Shown in pieces: positions 53,231 to 64,000 of a DNA stretch of 64,000 nt (position 1 is its first letter; each line of letters begins with the position of its first letter). Below the pieces are notes generated by a model. That model searched no databases. It worked only from the letters and a program-made list of their open reading frames with translations, and was not told the DNA's origin. Source of the stretch: Tilletia caries (taxonomy: Eukaryota > Basidiomycota > Exobasidiomycetes > Tilletiales > Tilletiaceae); NCBI GenBank assembly GCA_032718865.1, contig JALUTQ010000041.1:1426001-1490000 (forward strand). Direction: 5' to 3'. Position numbers and translations under genes: made by a program.

Positions 53231-54350
53231 ATCTGATAGTTGATGCAGATCGGCTTGAGCGAGTCGGCGAAGACTGGTCGTCCCGACGCGCCGCGGGTGA
53301 CATGTTGATGCTTGCCGTCGACCCTCTCTTTCGCAGCGCATGTCGTGAATGGATGACCGGCTGCGCTTGAGAAGCAGACGAAACACCGAAACGGAGTGCG
53401 CTCGACGCGGGCGACCTTGGGGCGAGACCCGCCCCCGTCTGCACTGGGAGCGTGATCGTCGGAGGACGTACGTTTGACCGGAGCCAGCCGACGCTCCGCG
53501 CGCTCCTCCAGCAGTCGCAACCGAATGGCGTCGTAGTGATTTTTGATTGGGTTTGCCGAGGTTGAAGCGGACACCATCGGTGTTTAGGTGACCACTGATC
53601 ACCCACTGACGGCGTTGATGCTGGTGCCACATCCGAATTGCTTGACCGTGGCGCTCGAAGTCCGGATGGTTCGTGAGCAAGTGATTGAGCCGAATCATTG
53701 ACTGACTGATGTTCTCCGGCACCCCTTCGTCTTGCATCAACCGCACATAGTGACCATTGGCCGTGACCCAAGAGGGCATGGAGAGGTCTTGATCCGGTCG
53801 GAAGCCGGTTACCGAGTCCTTGATCTTGAACGTACCGTCCGACCCCAGCTCGAAACTGGTGTCCCCGGAAATCTTCGACTTGGTGGCAGCTGCCATCCCC
53901 TCCGCAGTGAGATGCCAGAGGTCGATATACTCGCATGCACGAATCCTGTCGCGAATTTTTTGAGAGGGGGTCGCCACAAGAATGTCGAGGTCGTTGGACA
54001 TTGCATCGTCTTGAATGACCTGTCGGCCCTTGCCTTTGCCCTCGGAGGGAAGATCGTGTGCCTTGGCAAGATCGATGAGATTTTTGGCCGCAGCCAGCTG
54101 TGCCTCTTGTTCTTTGGCAGCAGCAGCGCGACGAATCTCGTCTGCTTCGATTTCCTGGCGCTCGAGGTCGAGACGATTGGCCTCTTCCTCGGCCTCTTGA
54201 GCGGCAGCAGCTTGAGAGGCCTGCTGATCCGCATCGAACTGCGCACGAATGGCCTGCTCGACGAGGGGCCGCTGAGCATCGGGAAGGCGTTCGAGACAAC
54301 GCAAAGAAGCCGCGAGAGCGGGAGGATCTTCGGCATTGTTGGCGGACATG
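53137..54350 (-). pseudogene. gag of YR retrotransposon copy 2
   Basis: The start ATG at 54350 (MSANNAEDPPALAASLRCLE) leads into a long charged coiled coil and a capsid-like helical part. A one-base shift near 53560 moves it into the frame that ends with a zinc-binding cluster (CFVCFSSAAGHPFTTC, then CTGTCRTGGVHRCANCGIGGH) and the stop at 53137. Its end overlaps the RT frame. Confidence 0.7.
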
Positions 54351-55043
54351 TTGGGAAGAAGGGATAAGGAGGGTAATGTTGGGCAAACGAAGAGTAATGA
54401 CTTAATGAGCAAGGAAGCTGGAAGACGGAAATTTTTATCAAAAAGATTCTGAGAGCAAAGAGAGGAATCAGGGAAGAGAGCAGGCGAATCAGATGAGAGT
54501 GATGTGGGGGCTGCCAGGAAGGAAAGTGGATGAGGATGGCCGTATATATAGCTTTGTTGCTGACCCTTTGACAAAGGCAGCTTTCGAGCTGCTCGGGCTG
54601 AGGTCCGAAGAGTGGTTGCACAAAGGAAAACAAAGGGTGTCAGTCAAAGGTAGAGAGCGTGGCACAAAGCATCGGCAGCCCCCCCGGTCTCCTTCGCATG
54701 CTCTCCTCTTGGACGACTCCAAAGGCCAAGTGAGGCTGCGCCACACGACGATATTCCCTTTCCGCCCCACCGGGAGTTCATACAGCCGAAGCAGCTCGTC
54801 CTGGTCGCTGATGGGCCGAGCGCCTGGGCGGAACAGCATTCGATCAAAGACCGGGTTCTTCAGCACCGCTTTGATTGACTTGCAGGTGCGCTGTAGCTGC
54901 TTGAGCGTCTTGTACCCGCAATGCCGCATGATGTGGATCTGGATTTCGACGAGGAAGTCCAGGAAGGGCACAGTTGGTTCGAAAGGCAGAAAGGTGTTCG
55001 AGGCGAATATGGAGGCGAAGTCGAGGATCTGGTCGAGCAGCAT

Positions 55044-55548
55044 CGTTTGTGAAGTACGGGCTGGAAGAGCGTTGTGTCGTTTTCGTCTGCGAAAGGTCCA
55101 ACAAGAGGAGAACTGAGGAGGGGAGACGAGAAAGTGAAAGTGAAAGAGGAAGAGGAAGATGAAGAGGAGAAGAAGGAAGGAAGACGAGAAGATATGTAAC
55201 CTGTCAAAAGGAGAAGTCAGCCTGGCAGGTCCGACGTCCGACCTATGTACTTTCCATCTCGCGCAGGCAAAGAATTTCGAGACAAGAGGCGGATGAGATT
55301 CTCCGATCTAGGTTCTGGCCCTTACGCCTTCCGCTTTTCTTATTTCCCTCCCTCCATTCCAACTCCCATGCGTAATTTGAGGTGCAGCACGCACCGCGTT
55401 GGGCGTATGATGGGGGCTTACATTTCAAGATTCAAGAGAAGGGGGCGACGACCGACGAGGAAATACGCCGAAGTATGTATCCAGCCCTGTTCCCCCTTTC
55501 CTTCACCAACGTTCCCACAAACGCTCCCCCTACTCCCAACAGCCCCAT
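55044..55548. other. Spacer between the F-box gene and TFIIF-alpha
   Basis: Includes an AG-rich stretch (55110-55190) that is the CT-rich leader of the minus-strand F-box gene. No gene seen. Confidence 0.4.
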
Positions 55549-58500
55549 TCACCACCCATCCTTCAACCTCAACGTATTCTTCCCCCGTTCAATCATACAA
55601 ACCCTCCGTATCGCAGCACTCAACTGCGCCTTCCTCTCCGGATCCTTAACCGCCTTCGCAAAATGCCGCACAAGCTCCTGCGTAGTCTGCACCTTCGCGT
55701 CCCGCACGAGGCGGATCACCTCCGCTTCGATCTCGTTCGCCGGTTGTTTCGCGGCTGCGGCTGAGGCTGAGGCTGAGGGCGAGCTGCCGCGCGGTGTGCT
55801 TGAGGAGGTCGTCGTCGTTTTTTGACGTTTGGCTGTATCTTTGGCGGACGGGCTCGTTGGCGCGGAGGGTGAACCGGCGCGAGAGGCGGGCGGGGAGACG
55901 TTCCCTGCCCCCGCACCAGCAGCATTCACACCCCGACCAGAAATCGCCTCGCTCTTCCTCTTCAGCGTCACCTTCAACCCGGCCCCGGCCCCGACCCCCG
56001 CTGCAGCTGTTGCGGGCGTCGGCGGCGACGCGGGAGTCTGCGCCCGACTGGATGTCGATGGTGAAGGGGGTGGGGGCGATGCACTACCCGGTCGACGAGG
56101 GATGTACGTCCCTGAATTCCGAAGGAGCGGGTTGTTCGCCGTGGCAGTGGATGTGGAAGTCGCAGCAGTAGAAGCAGCGGCGCGCTGGGCCGTACTCGCG
56201 AATCCAGAGCCGGACGGAGTACCAGGCTGTTTACCCTGCGAGCCCGAAAACGTAGCAGGCGAACTCCCCCTCACACCTTTACCACCTTCATCCCCACCAG
56301 CAGCGGTCCCATCACGCTCAGCGGCCAACGCCCGCCGCTTCGCAGCCGCTGCCTCCCGTTCTTCCTTCTCCCTCTTCGCCTCCCGGGCCCGACGGACCGC
56401 TTCTTCCGGGTTGGTAAGTGCAAGATGGCGTTCTTCGTCTGATTCGGAGGTGTCGTCGTCCTAAAACATCCCCGCGGGGCAGCATCAGTCATGGGGTCGT
56501 ATTAAAAGCATGGATAAGGGAAGGGAGGGGGGGGGACTTACCTCACTCGCATACGGATTGACCTCCTCATCCTCACTATCATACGCATCAAGCCCTTCGG
56601 CCCTACCAGCCATCTTCATAACCTTCTTCAACTCCTTCCCCGACCTTCCCATCCCACCCTTCTTCCCCTTCCCTTTCCCCGCCTTCCCTTTCCCCTTCCC
56701 TCCCTTCCCACCCTTCGTCTCCCCCTCGTCCATATCATCATCACTACTGTCCCCTCCATCCTGATCAGAAAGTCGACCGTCCCACCCGGCACGGGACATC
56801 TCCTCTTTCAGTCGGTCGGCGTACTCCTTCTGCTCTTGTTCCTCCTGCGCGTTCTCTGCTCCGGGTCCCTGATGAACTTCTTCATCATCCGCAAAGTCTT
56901 CTTCATACTCGACTTCATCCAGCGCTCCTCCCCCTCCTCCACCCCCTCCCCCGCTACCGCCACCGCCACGCTCGCCAAAGACGGCAAGTAGGTTTCGCGG
57001 GCGGGAGGCCGGTCCGCCGGGGAGGACGAGCCGACTCCGTTGTTGGAACGTAGACCAGGACGCGAGTTCAGCCGCGTCGTCATCTTCGTCCATCTTCTCC
57101 TTCTTCACGTACGACCGCGACCCAGGTCCGCCGGATGAGCGAGAGGGTATCCCTGCGTTCCGATTCCGGGCGTGAAGGAGTGCTTTGGCGCCTTCGCCTT
57201 GGCCCTGTGCGTCCGGTCCGCCGGTGATGGCGGTAAGAGCCATCTTCTGGTATGCGCTCCCGCCCCTCTGTCTCAGCTTATTCAAGGCCTCCCATCGCTC
57301 GTTGGCCTCGTCGGCGGTGGTGGTGCTATAGGCCGGTTTCTGGGTGAACTTGTACGCAGCCTGGACGGGGACGAGCTTGAAGGAGCCGTCGTGGCGGTGG
57401 TCGAAGACGAAGATGACGTGTGGGGAGGAGGAGACGGTCGTGTATGCGGAGGTTGTACTAGCAGAGGAGGAAGGGTCGGATGGCTTGGGAGTGGCGGTAG
57501 ATGCGCTGTGGACGTCGCCCTCGAGTTTCCCGATCCACGGCGCATGGTTGCGATCCATGAACCCAGCGACTTTCCTCTTCTTCCTCTTCTCCTCCTCTTC
57601 CTCCTCCTTAACAACCCCTTCCCCTCCACCCTGCCCACCATCAACAGCGCCCCTCAAATACATCTGCACCAAGCCAGCATTCCCCGCGCAGTTCGCGTAC
57701 TTGTCCCCGAACTGGGCCACGAGTGCCTTATACCTGTTCGCAGCTTGGACACCGGACTCCCACTCTTCGGACGTCTCGAAGTCTTCGAGGACCCAGGGCA
57801 TGTACTCCTGTTTGCGGAGGAGACGGATTTCCTCGGGTGCTTTGTGTATCTCGCGGATGTTGTTCTTTTTGTTGGATTGACCGCGTTTGCCTCCCCTGCC
57901 CCCTCCGCCTCCGCCTCCGCCTCCGCCGCCGCGCATGGGGAATTTGCCCTTCTGTTTACTGAGGGATGGCTTGGAGGGGTTGGAGGCGTCGTCTGAATCA
58001 GCTGAATCGTCGTCGTCGTCATCATGATCGGCGTGCTTCTTGGGTGCAGGTGGGAAGGCGGAGATGTTCAACTCGGGCGGGATCTGGAGTGCCTTGCGAA
58101 TTTCCTCGAGCCCGCCCTGGCCGTAGGGAGGCCAGTATAGTTTGCCTTTCTTGGGCTTGTCGTTCTCGGACACGGGCGGGAGGAGGCCGACGAGATGTGC
58201 GCCTGCTGCGTCCCTGACGGGATCGCCCGGTCGAGGTGGGGATGGTTTGGGGCGCGGGGGCCACTTGCGGTTCATCTTGAGTGGACCGACGAACTGTGTT
58301 GGGTCTGTGGGGTCCTGCGGGGTGTGGTGTGCGAAGCGGAGGAGGTTGATGCGCGTGTTGGGTGCGAGCTGTGAGGAGAAGATGGGGAAGTCGCGGAATG
58401 TCGGTGCTTCTTTCTTGGCTGGTGCTGGAGCTGCGGCTGCGACTTGTGCAGTGTTAGCATGGCTGCTGGTGCTGGTGCTGGTGCTGGTGCTGGTGCTGGT

Positions 58501-58584
58501 GCTGGCGCCGGGCTCCTTCTTGACAGCGACGGCGACGGCGACGGCGGGCGTGCTGCCGTGGTCTCGCCTGGGTGCGGGTGGCAT
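55549..58584 (-). CDS. TFG1: TFIIF alpha subunit (RAP74/Tfg1)
   Basis: Exons 56542-58584 and 55549-56460 join in phase 0 to 984 residues; the first true ATG is at 58584. TFIIF binds RNA polymerase II and helps build and leave the promoter. The N-terminal triple-barrel region carries the family hallmarks (MPWVLEDFETSEEWESG; VIFVFDHRHDGSFKLVPVQAAYKF, later FTQKPAY). The middle is highly charged and low in complexity: Gly runs, Lys/Glu runs, acidic patches and a KGGKGKGKAGKGKGKK stretch. The C-terminal winged helix (EIEAEVIRLVRDAKVQTTQELVRHFAK...NTLRLKDGW) is well kept. Near the N-terminus a hexamer repeat encodes (ST)n. Confidence 0.9.
58461..58504 (+). repeat. CTGGTG hexamer array coding for Ser-Thr repeats in TFIIF-alpha
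   Basis: About seven tandem copies of the hexamer, in frame with the minus-strand gene, near residues 28-42. Confidence 0.85.
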
Positions 58585-58696
58585 CTTACTCAACGGGGAA
58601 TGGGGATGATGGTGGTCGTGGTGAGGAAGATAGGAGATCCGTCACAGCGAGCATCACTCCAACACAAGAGAATGAGATGGACAGCAATTCATTCAT

Positions 58697-59601
58697 TCAT
58701 GAGTGAGTGATCGGCTCATAGACAAGGACAGCGGTCGATCCATCACGCTGCCACTGCACCCCCTCCGAGCTCAGCCGCGCAACCTTCTCCCCCTCGCCTC
58801 CCTCACACAGCGCAGCCTCGATCTCATCCAAGAACGCCTGCTTCCGTCCCAGCTCAGCAACATACCCAGCCGTGCCCGGCGTACCCACGTTCCGCCCCGA
58901 CCCGCGCTTCGTCACAATCCGGATCGTCAGTCGCGATTGCGGCGCCCGTGCCAGCAGCTCCCGCTTGGCTTTGGCCAGCTTGTACGAGATGTCGTGGGGG
59001 GTCGACGACCATGTTACTTGCAGATCCTTGTGCGACGCCGTTACGCTCCCGCTGGTGGTGGAAGACGGGGTGGCCGAGTCCGTGCTATCGTCTGTTGTTG
59101 TTGTTGATGATGAGGTCTTGGCCTCTGTCTTACGCTTCGCAGCCGCACGCGCATGGTCAAACTCGTCCTTCTTAGCAACAATCTTGCAAACAGGGTACGG
59201 TGCCCGTTCCTCCTTCCTCTTCTCCTCCACCTCCACCTCCACCTCTTCCTCTCCGTCCCCTTCCCCCTCCCCCTCCTCCGATCGCACCTTGCGCGAGCGC
59301 GAAGCAGAGGTAGAACCAGGCCGAGCCGAGACCTGCTGCAACCAGAAGTTCTTCCGGTCCAGGCGCGTGAGGATGTCAGAGGTGCGATGTGGACCCGTGA
59401 GACCGCCGCCCGCTGCGCCCGTATAGTCGACCAGGTAGATGAATTCCGAGCGAATGTCGGTGTCCCGGAGCGGGCCCTGGTGAGCTTTGGCTGAGGATGT
59501 GTTCGAGGACGAGTTGCTGTTCCGGTTCTGGTACACGGGTGCTCCGATGGCGGAGAGGGAGTCGAACTTGGAGCGTGGCTGTTGTTGTTCTTGTTGCTGT
59601 G

Positions 59602-59671
<70 letters not shown>

Positions 59672-59851
59672 GTACTGACGATGCCGTGAATGAGGCTGTT
59701 GCTGCTGCTGGGTGTTGGGTCTGCGTTGTTGGAGTGATGAAGCTCCTTCCTGCTGTGGTGCTGATGGCGATGACGAGAATGTGCGGAGTGTTGCTGTTGC
59801 TGGTATGATGCGGCGCGCTGCCCTCACTGCCAGTCCTACTGCCGCTGCCAT
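58697..59851 (-). CDS. AIM23: Mitochondrial translation initiation factor IF-3
   Basis: The start ATG at 59851 (MAAAVGLAVRAARRIIPA) opens a basic mitochondrial presequence. After a poly-Gln tract of about 28 residues (near residues 65-95) the N-terminal IF-3 domain follows (PLRDTDIRSEFIYLVDYTG, FWLQQVS, PYPVCKIVAKK). A charged linker comes next, then the C-terminal domain (VTWSSTPHDISYKLAKAKRELL, RLTIRIVTKRGS, FLDEIEAALCEG). The family helps assemble mitochondrial initiation complexes. The frame is uninterrupted. Assignment to the Aim23 type rests on the two domain signatures. A long poly-Gln tract is unusual for a mitochondrial factor and lies at the edge of the presequence, where it may be removed or affect import. 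Confidence 0.8.
59602..59671 (+). repeat. TTGCTG hexamer array coding for poly-Gln in mitochondrial IF-3
   Basis: About eleven tandem TTGCTG units, read as CAGCAA on the coding strand. The alternating Gln codons make it a hexamer array, not a pure CAG run. Confidence 0.9.
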
Positions 59852-60112
59852 GTTTGAGTGTGCCGCTGCTATCGTCGATGCTCTCGATGTCGTCCAGCTG
59901 ATTCCCACCAGTCAGTCAGTGTGCGTTGAGAAGGTGGTGGTCATTTCTCGGCCGAGTGAAGCAGCGTTCGGATATCACGGCACGGACTCACCCGCTCATC
60001 GCACAGAGCCGCTCACCAGTCACCTGCACGACCATCACCGCGACCTCGACCACGACCTCGACCTCGACCTCGACCTCGAGCTCGCCACTCGCCACTCGCA
60101 CATACAACAAGG
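59852..60112. promoter_or_regulatory. Shared upstream region of IF-3 and sphingoid base kinase genes
   Basis: The two divergent ATGs are 261 bp apart. The side next to the kinase has a CTCGAC hexamer array (about 60046-60080) in its leader. No TATA box is evident. Confidence 0.5.
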
Positions 60113-62635
60113 ATGAGCACGACTCCTGCTCCCGCGCTCGCGATGCCGGCGTCGGTGCCAGTCACCATCGACGGCAAGCCCGCCTTCCTCTCCTTCGACA
60201 ACGAACACTTCTACCTGCATCGCGTCGGACAGGGAAAACCATACCCATCCCTCGCAGAACAAGGTCAGTAATCATCACATCACATCACATCACATCACCC
60301 TTCTACTCTCCCATTCTCACTCAACATACTCCTTTGAAAAAAAAAACACACAGGCCCCTACGACCCAGCAAAAGCATCCCTCCTCATCCCCCTCGCACTC
60401 GTCCTACACGCATCCTTCGTCCCAGACATCGACGGCGGATCGCTCCTCGTAAACGTCCTCTCCCCACCCCTAACCACGTCCAAATCCCTCGCAGAAGCGA
60501 TAGGAATCAGCAAGAAGGGCTCCAAGGCACAGTCCATCTTCCTCTCCCGTCCAACCAACAACGGCACCAAGACGCAGCACGAGCAGCACGAGCCGGCTTC
60601 ATCGACGGACGAACTCGCCCACGCCTCCGCCTCCGCCTCAGCAACTGCGCAGGGCACCCTCGTCGTAGATGACGACATCCGCCAAGCAGACCACCTCCGC
60701 ACCCTCCTCGACGGCGCCTGCTCCAACCTGCGCCTAATCAAGATCGAAGCCCGTCTCGAAACCGAGCACCTCCTGCCCCAACCAGACCCATCAACCTACG
60801 CGTCCCAATGGACAACGGCCCTCCTGTCCCGCGCCTACCCCTCAACCAAGGGAATCACCCCGCATCGACGGCTGTTCATCCTGGTCAATCCCGCGGGCGG
60901 ACCGGGTAAAGCAAGGAACCTGTTCGAAACCCGGGTGAGGCCGATCTTGGAGGCGGCCGGCTGTGTGTTGACCGTGCATCATACGACACACCACCTGCAT
61001 GGCTTTGCCCTCGTTCGGGATACCACGATCCTGAAGCTCGACGCGACCGATGCGATCGTCACCGTCTCAGGCGACGGCATGGTCCACGAAGTCCTCAACG
61101 CACTCGCAGTCCGACCCGACGCCCGTCAGGCACTGCGGATCCCACTCGCGCCCATACCCGCCGGATCAGGGAATGCATCAGCGGTGAACCTCCTCGGACC
61201 GAAGAACGGCTTCAGTCTGGCGCTGGCTAGTTTGAATGTTGTTAAGGGGCGGAAGATGGCGCTTGATCTGTGCACGGTTACGCAGCCTTGGGATGGGCCG
61301 GAGTCGGATCCGTATGCGAAGGCGAGCTTGGAGCCGCCGGGGGGTAGGGGGAGGGCCGGTGCTGGTGGGAAGACGGCGGCTGGTGCTGGTACTGGTACTG
61401 GTACTGGTACTGGTACTGGTACTGGCTCGCGCCGCATCAACACCGCGTCACAATCTCTCCATTCCGTCGCCCCGAGCGAGGTCGCTCCACCGGGCGAGGG
61501 CGACGCTACCAATCTAGACGCCTCACCACAGAGTCTAAGCTCAGCGACGGCCTCCCGACTCCTCCCGCACCACACCCCCACCTCTTCAAACAACACCTCC
61601 GTCGATGCGGACCCAACAGCACTGACGACGTCCCCCACCCGCCCATACGTCCAATACCACATCTTCCTCTCCGCCGCCATCGGCCTCATGGCGGACATTG
61701 ACCTGGGCACGGAACATATGCGCGCACTGGGCGATGCGCGCTTTGTGATTGGGTATCTGCAGGGGGTGATGAGTAATAAGGAGTGTGCTGTTGATGTTTT
61801 TGCTAAGTTTGGGGAGGGGGGTGATGGGGTTGATCGGGCGGAGATGAGGAGGGGGGTTAGGAGGAGTAGGGCGAGGGGTGGCTGGGTTGCTCACCAGGAT
61901 GATGAAGAGGAGCAGGATGGGGAGCCGGAAGGAAGGTTGGATGTGCCGTTGAGGCATGGCTCGGTCTTGGATCCGCTTACCACACCTGGTGGACCGTCCC
62001 TGCCTGCCTTGAACCTGTACGACCCTTCCTGGCCGATCCCCGCTTTACAACCCGCTCCCTCTGCCCCTTCCTCCGACGGGCCCAGCACCGCTCCAGAGGG
62101 GACGACGGCCGATGATACCGAGGAGAGCCCAGACACGAACACGAGCACGACCACGAGCGGATGGACGCACCTGACCCACCCGATCTCCGCCCTCTACGCC
62201 GGGAAGATGCCGTACGTGTCCCGGGACCTGCTCCAATTCCCCTTCTCCACCCCGTCCGACAACCTGCTCGACCTCGCCCTCCTGCTGCACTCCTCCGGCC
62301 GGCTCGGCAAACTGCGCTCGATCTCGTCCGCGGAGAACGGGGAGGTGGTGTACGACCGCGACGTGGGGTATGCGAAGGTGTCTGCGGTGCGGGTCGTGCC
62401 GCGCGTTGTGGGGGAGGAGAGGAAGAAGTTGAAGGCCGGCGGGATGGTTAGTATGGATGGGGAGCGGGTGCCGTATGGGCCTTTTCAGGTGGAGGTTACG
62501 CGTGGTGTGAGCTGGTTTGCGCTTTCGCTTTATGGAGGGTTTGCGTGTCCGCTCGTCATGCCACCGGGTACGTCGACGGAGGCGGAAGCTGCGCTCCAAC
62601 TTGCTGCGTCCTCTACGAAACGGCGGCGGCAATAG
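60113..62635 (+). CDS. Sphingoid long-chain base kinase (diacylglycerol kinase catalytic domain)
   Basis: Exons 60113-60263 and 60354-62635 give 810 residues. It should phosphorylate sphingoid bases at the C1 hydroxyl. The ATP-binding and catalytic blocks of the family are all visible: FILVNPAGGPGKA, IVTVSGDGMVHEVLNAL (the GDG loop) and PIPAGSGNASAVNLL. Then come ALDLCTV, FLSAAIGLMADIDLGTEHMRALGDARF and the C-terminal GERVPYGPFQVEV. Two low-complexity inserts break the domain: a Gly-Thr repeat (about residues 395-410) with a Ser/Thr-rich region, and an acidic/Ser-rich stretch near residues 570-650. The short intron holds a run of CACAT repeats. Closest in type to fungal Lcb4/Lcb5. Confidence 0.85.
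61383..61426 (+). repeat. GGTACT hexamer array coding for Gly-Thr repeats in the kinase
   Basis: About six tandem GGTACT units in frame within an insert of the catalytic domain. Confidence 0.88.
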
Positions 62636-63562
62636 GAACTCGGACACGGGCACTTCAGTTCGATGGATGGATGGTGGTCGAACCCGATTGCGTCGCTCAG
62701 GTTGGGCGCGTTCGGGAACCATCCGGTCTTGCTGGTTGTGGTGCTCGTGTCGATTGGGATCGTGCCGTTGGCCGCGTTCTGGCTTTTCTCGTCGTCGCGG
62801 CTTCGGTAGGCGGAGGGCTGCGGTGGGTTGGGGATGGGTTAGGGTGGAGTCTATCAGGGGGAGGCTGCAGCGACGGAGAAGGGCAACGGGGACGGGGACG
62901 GGCACGCCCTGGGGGTCGGTCCACTCCAGCAAGCTCGCCGTCCACCGCCACCACGAGGAGAGCCGACATCGACGGACGCCGTCGGTCTCGTGGACAAAGT
63001 TGCTCGGGCCTCAAGATACGTATTCGCCTTGCTTCACGCTCTTCCAAAATTTAGAGATCCAAAGGTCCTGTCTTTCCGAACATATAACATCAACATACCC
63101 CTTCCCCTTCCAGCGCTCTTCTGGCCTGGCCTGGAAGCTGGAAATGCTCAGCGAAATGAAGGAGTAATGGATTCATCCTTGTCTCCCCCATGCGAGTGCC
63201 CCTGTGTTCCCATCAGTCTTCTTCGACTTGTCTTCCCTCACTCTCACCACTCTCAGTGGAAAACGTGTACGAACGGGCAACACATGCAAGTCCCTCTGAC
63301 GACCGGTGTGGACCCATCCCTCTCCTTTCTGACCACTTTCCGTCCGCCGTCTTGGCTCACTCTCGCTGCTCTCCGTGGAAACCATTGGGAACGGGATGTG
63401 TGTGTGTGTGGGACTGCGATGTTTGCAAGGGAGAAGAAAAATGGGGGGGGGGAAGAAGGGCTTGCATACAAGGTGTGTGGATGTGTCACCTCAATCGAGG
63501 GTGAGGACGGACAATGGACATGTGCATGAGAGAGAAGCCGGTTAAACGAAGGACACAAGCGT
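62636..63562. other. Intergenic, no gene seen
   Basis: Convergent 3' space between the kinase and the ribosomal protein gene. The frames present are low in complexity (Arg/Gly-rich) and lack splice support. Confidence 0.4.
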
Positions 63563-63638
63563 TTACTTGGTCTTCTGGGCGTTCTTGACGACCTGCTTCA
63601 CGATGGCGGCCTCCTCGACGAGGAAGGCGCGGATGATG
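63563..63638 (-). CDS. Probable last exon of ribosomal protein eL34
   Basis: After a CT-rich tract and CAG (63639-63641) the minus strand reads an ending like I-I-R-A-F-L-V-E-E followed by A-I-V-K-Q-V-V-K and a Lys-rich end, with the stop TAA at 63563-63565. This matches the C-terminus of eL34, where RAFL-x-EE is well conserved. Earlier exons with the CxxC cluster were not found up to base 64000 and would lie to the right. Confidence 0.5.
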
Positions 63639-63641
63639 CTG

Positions 63642-64000
63642 TGAAGGGGGGGAAGGAGAGAGAGGAGTGTTGTTCAGCTTCGGTTGCGGTCTTGACATCT
63701 TGTTGGGGAGGGGAGGGGTTTCCTCCAGGTTGCGTGACCGTTCCGCTGATTCCCCCATCGCACGTACTCCGTCGGGCACGACATCCAGTGCTTGTGAATG
63801 CGCAGCCGCCTGTGGAGCGGGAGGGCCACAGGGCAGGACATAGAGATCTAGTGTCTCCCCACGACTTCGGAGGATGCACACCAGCACAGTTTCCCGGCCA
63901 TCCCGCGCAGAGAGAGCCTTCCATTGAAGTTTGACGCCCAACCTATTTCCGCACTCCGCAGTCCGATGTATGCGGGCGCGCTGGATGCTGGAGGTGTCGC
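63642..64000 (-). other. Probable intron upstream of the eL34 last exon
   Basis: No frame here matches eL34, and a CT-rich tract precedes the acceptor at 63641. A long intron reaching beyond the window edge is the simplest reading. Confidence 0.3.

Larger units (their letters stand above)
49480..54750 (-). mobile_element. Tyrosine-recombinase retrotransposon (Ngaro/PAT-like), copy 2, decayed
   Basis: It has the same minus-strand order as copy 1: gag from 54350, RT/RNase H, then YR to 49647, again with the RT stop and YR start overlapping as ATGA. The sequences of the two copies differ widely, so they are separate families of one type. Each gene carries at least one lesion. A TATATATA stretch near 54540 lies upstream of gag. 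Outer limits are set from the F-box gene it splits and are approximate. Confidence 0.75.
49032..55043 (-). pseudogene. F-box-like gene split by YR retrotransposon copy 2
   Basis: The 5' part starts at the ATG at 55043 and encodes an N-terminal segment with the F-box pattern (FLVEIQIHIMRHCGYKTLKQLQRTCKSIKAVLKNPVFDRMLFRPG), continuing to about 54750. The 3' part lies at about 49480-49032 (VVELHPLMHF, the block NEIATNPPVCQLLLQM, and a C-terminal stretch to the stop at 49032). In related fungal F-box proteins a V-x-LHPL segment directly follows the F-box region, so the two halves belong together and about 5.3 kb of retrotransposon lies between them. The exact breakpoint was placed only by the shared GTCGT near both edges. 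Confidence 0.55.

Noticed and set aside
54493..55116. A 207-codon plus-strand frame opposite the F-box gene
   Set aside because: No domain; the minus strand has the F-box pattern and a proper ATG.
61126..61710. Antisense frame over the kinase repeat
   Set aside because: Produced by the hexamer array and its GC-rich surroundings.

Overview
The window is nuclear DNA of a filamentous or yeast-like fungus, most likely a basidiomycete. Genes have several short GTGAGT...CAG introns. Nuclear-encoded mitochondrial proteins (uL2m, IF-3) occur next to TFIIF-alpha, a sphingoid base kinase and a spartin-like protein. The F-box and secreted-protein families look basidiomycete in style. I cannot name the species. 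All calls come from reading the sequence; no database search was run.

Layout. 0-3.6 kb: a Fanzor (eukaryotic TnpB-like, RNA-guided nuclease family) gene cut by the left edge, followed immediately by a GH85 ENGase reading frame that lacks its catalytic N-terminal part. 4.2-9 kb: a small cysteine-rich secreted protein gene, an eight-helix membrane protein and a glycine-rich secreted protein. 9-11 kb: no firm gene. 11-19.6 kb: a tyrosine-recombinase retrotransposon (gag, RT/RNase H, YR on the minus strand; no methyltransferase seen, so Ngaro/PAT-like). It is itself hit by a hAT-like MITE in the RT gene and by an AT-rich hAT-like element in gag, and the latter carries a Tc1 element. 19.8-24.6 kb: a complete-ended PIF/Harbinger transposon next to a decayed copy of the cysteine-rich secreted gene. 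26.4-27.9 kb: a two-module member of that cysteine-rich family and a 369-bp MITE. 28.3-32 kb: a PrpF-type isomerase and mitochondrial uL2m, divergently arranged. 32.7-40.9 kb: a tandem pair of GNAT-like genes, the second split by a young Ty1/copia element with LTRs that look identical. 41-48.8 kb: a spartin/senescence-domain protein, a pair of paralogous secreted proteins and an unknown gene. 49-55 kb: an F-box gene split by a second, decayed tyrosine-recombinase retrotransposon. 55.5-62.6 kb: TFIIF-alpha, mitochondrial IF-3 and a sphingoid base kinase, all with in-frame hexanucleotide repeats. The right edge holds what looks like the last exon of ribosomal protein eL34.

The housekeeping genes do not form a pathway. 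The region reads as a host gene backbone repeatedly invaded by mobile elements of at least six types (Fanzor, YR retrotransposon, hAT-like, Tc1, Harbinger, copia). The most notable items are the Fanzor gene, the new-looking cysteine-rich secreted family with a duplicated pro-region plus Cys module, and an ATGA stop/start overlap between the RT and YR genes of both YR retrotransposons. Many frameshifts in otherwise young elements sit in homopolymer runs and may be assembly errors.
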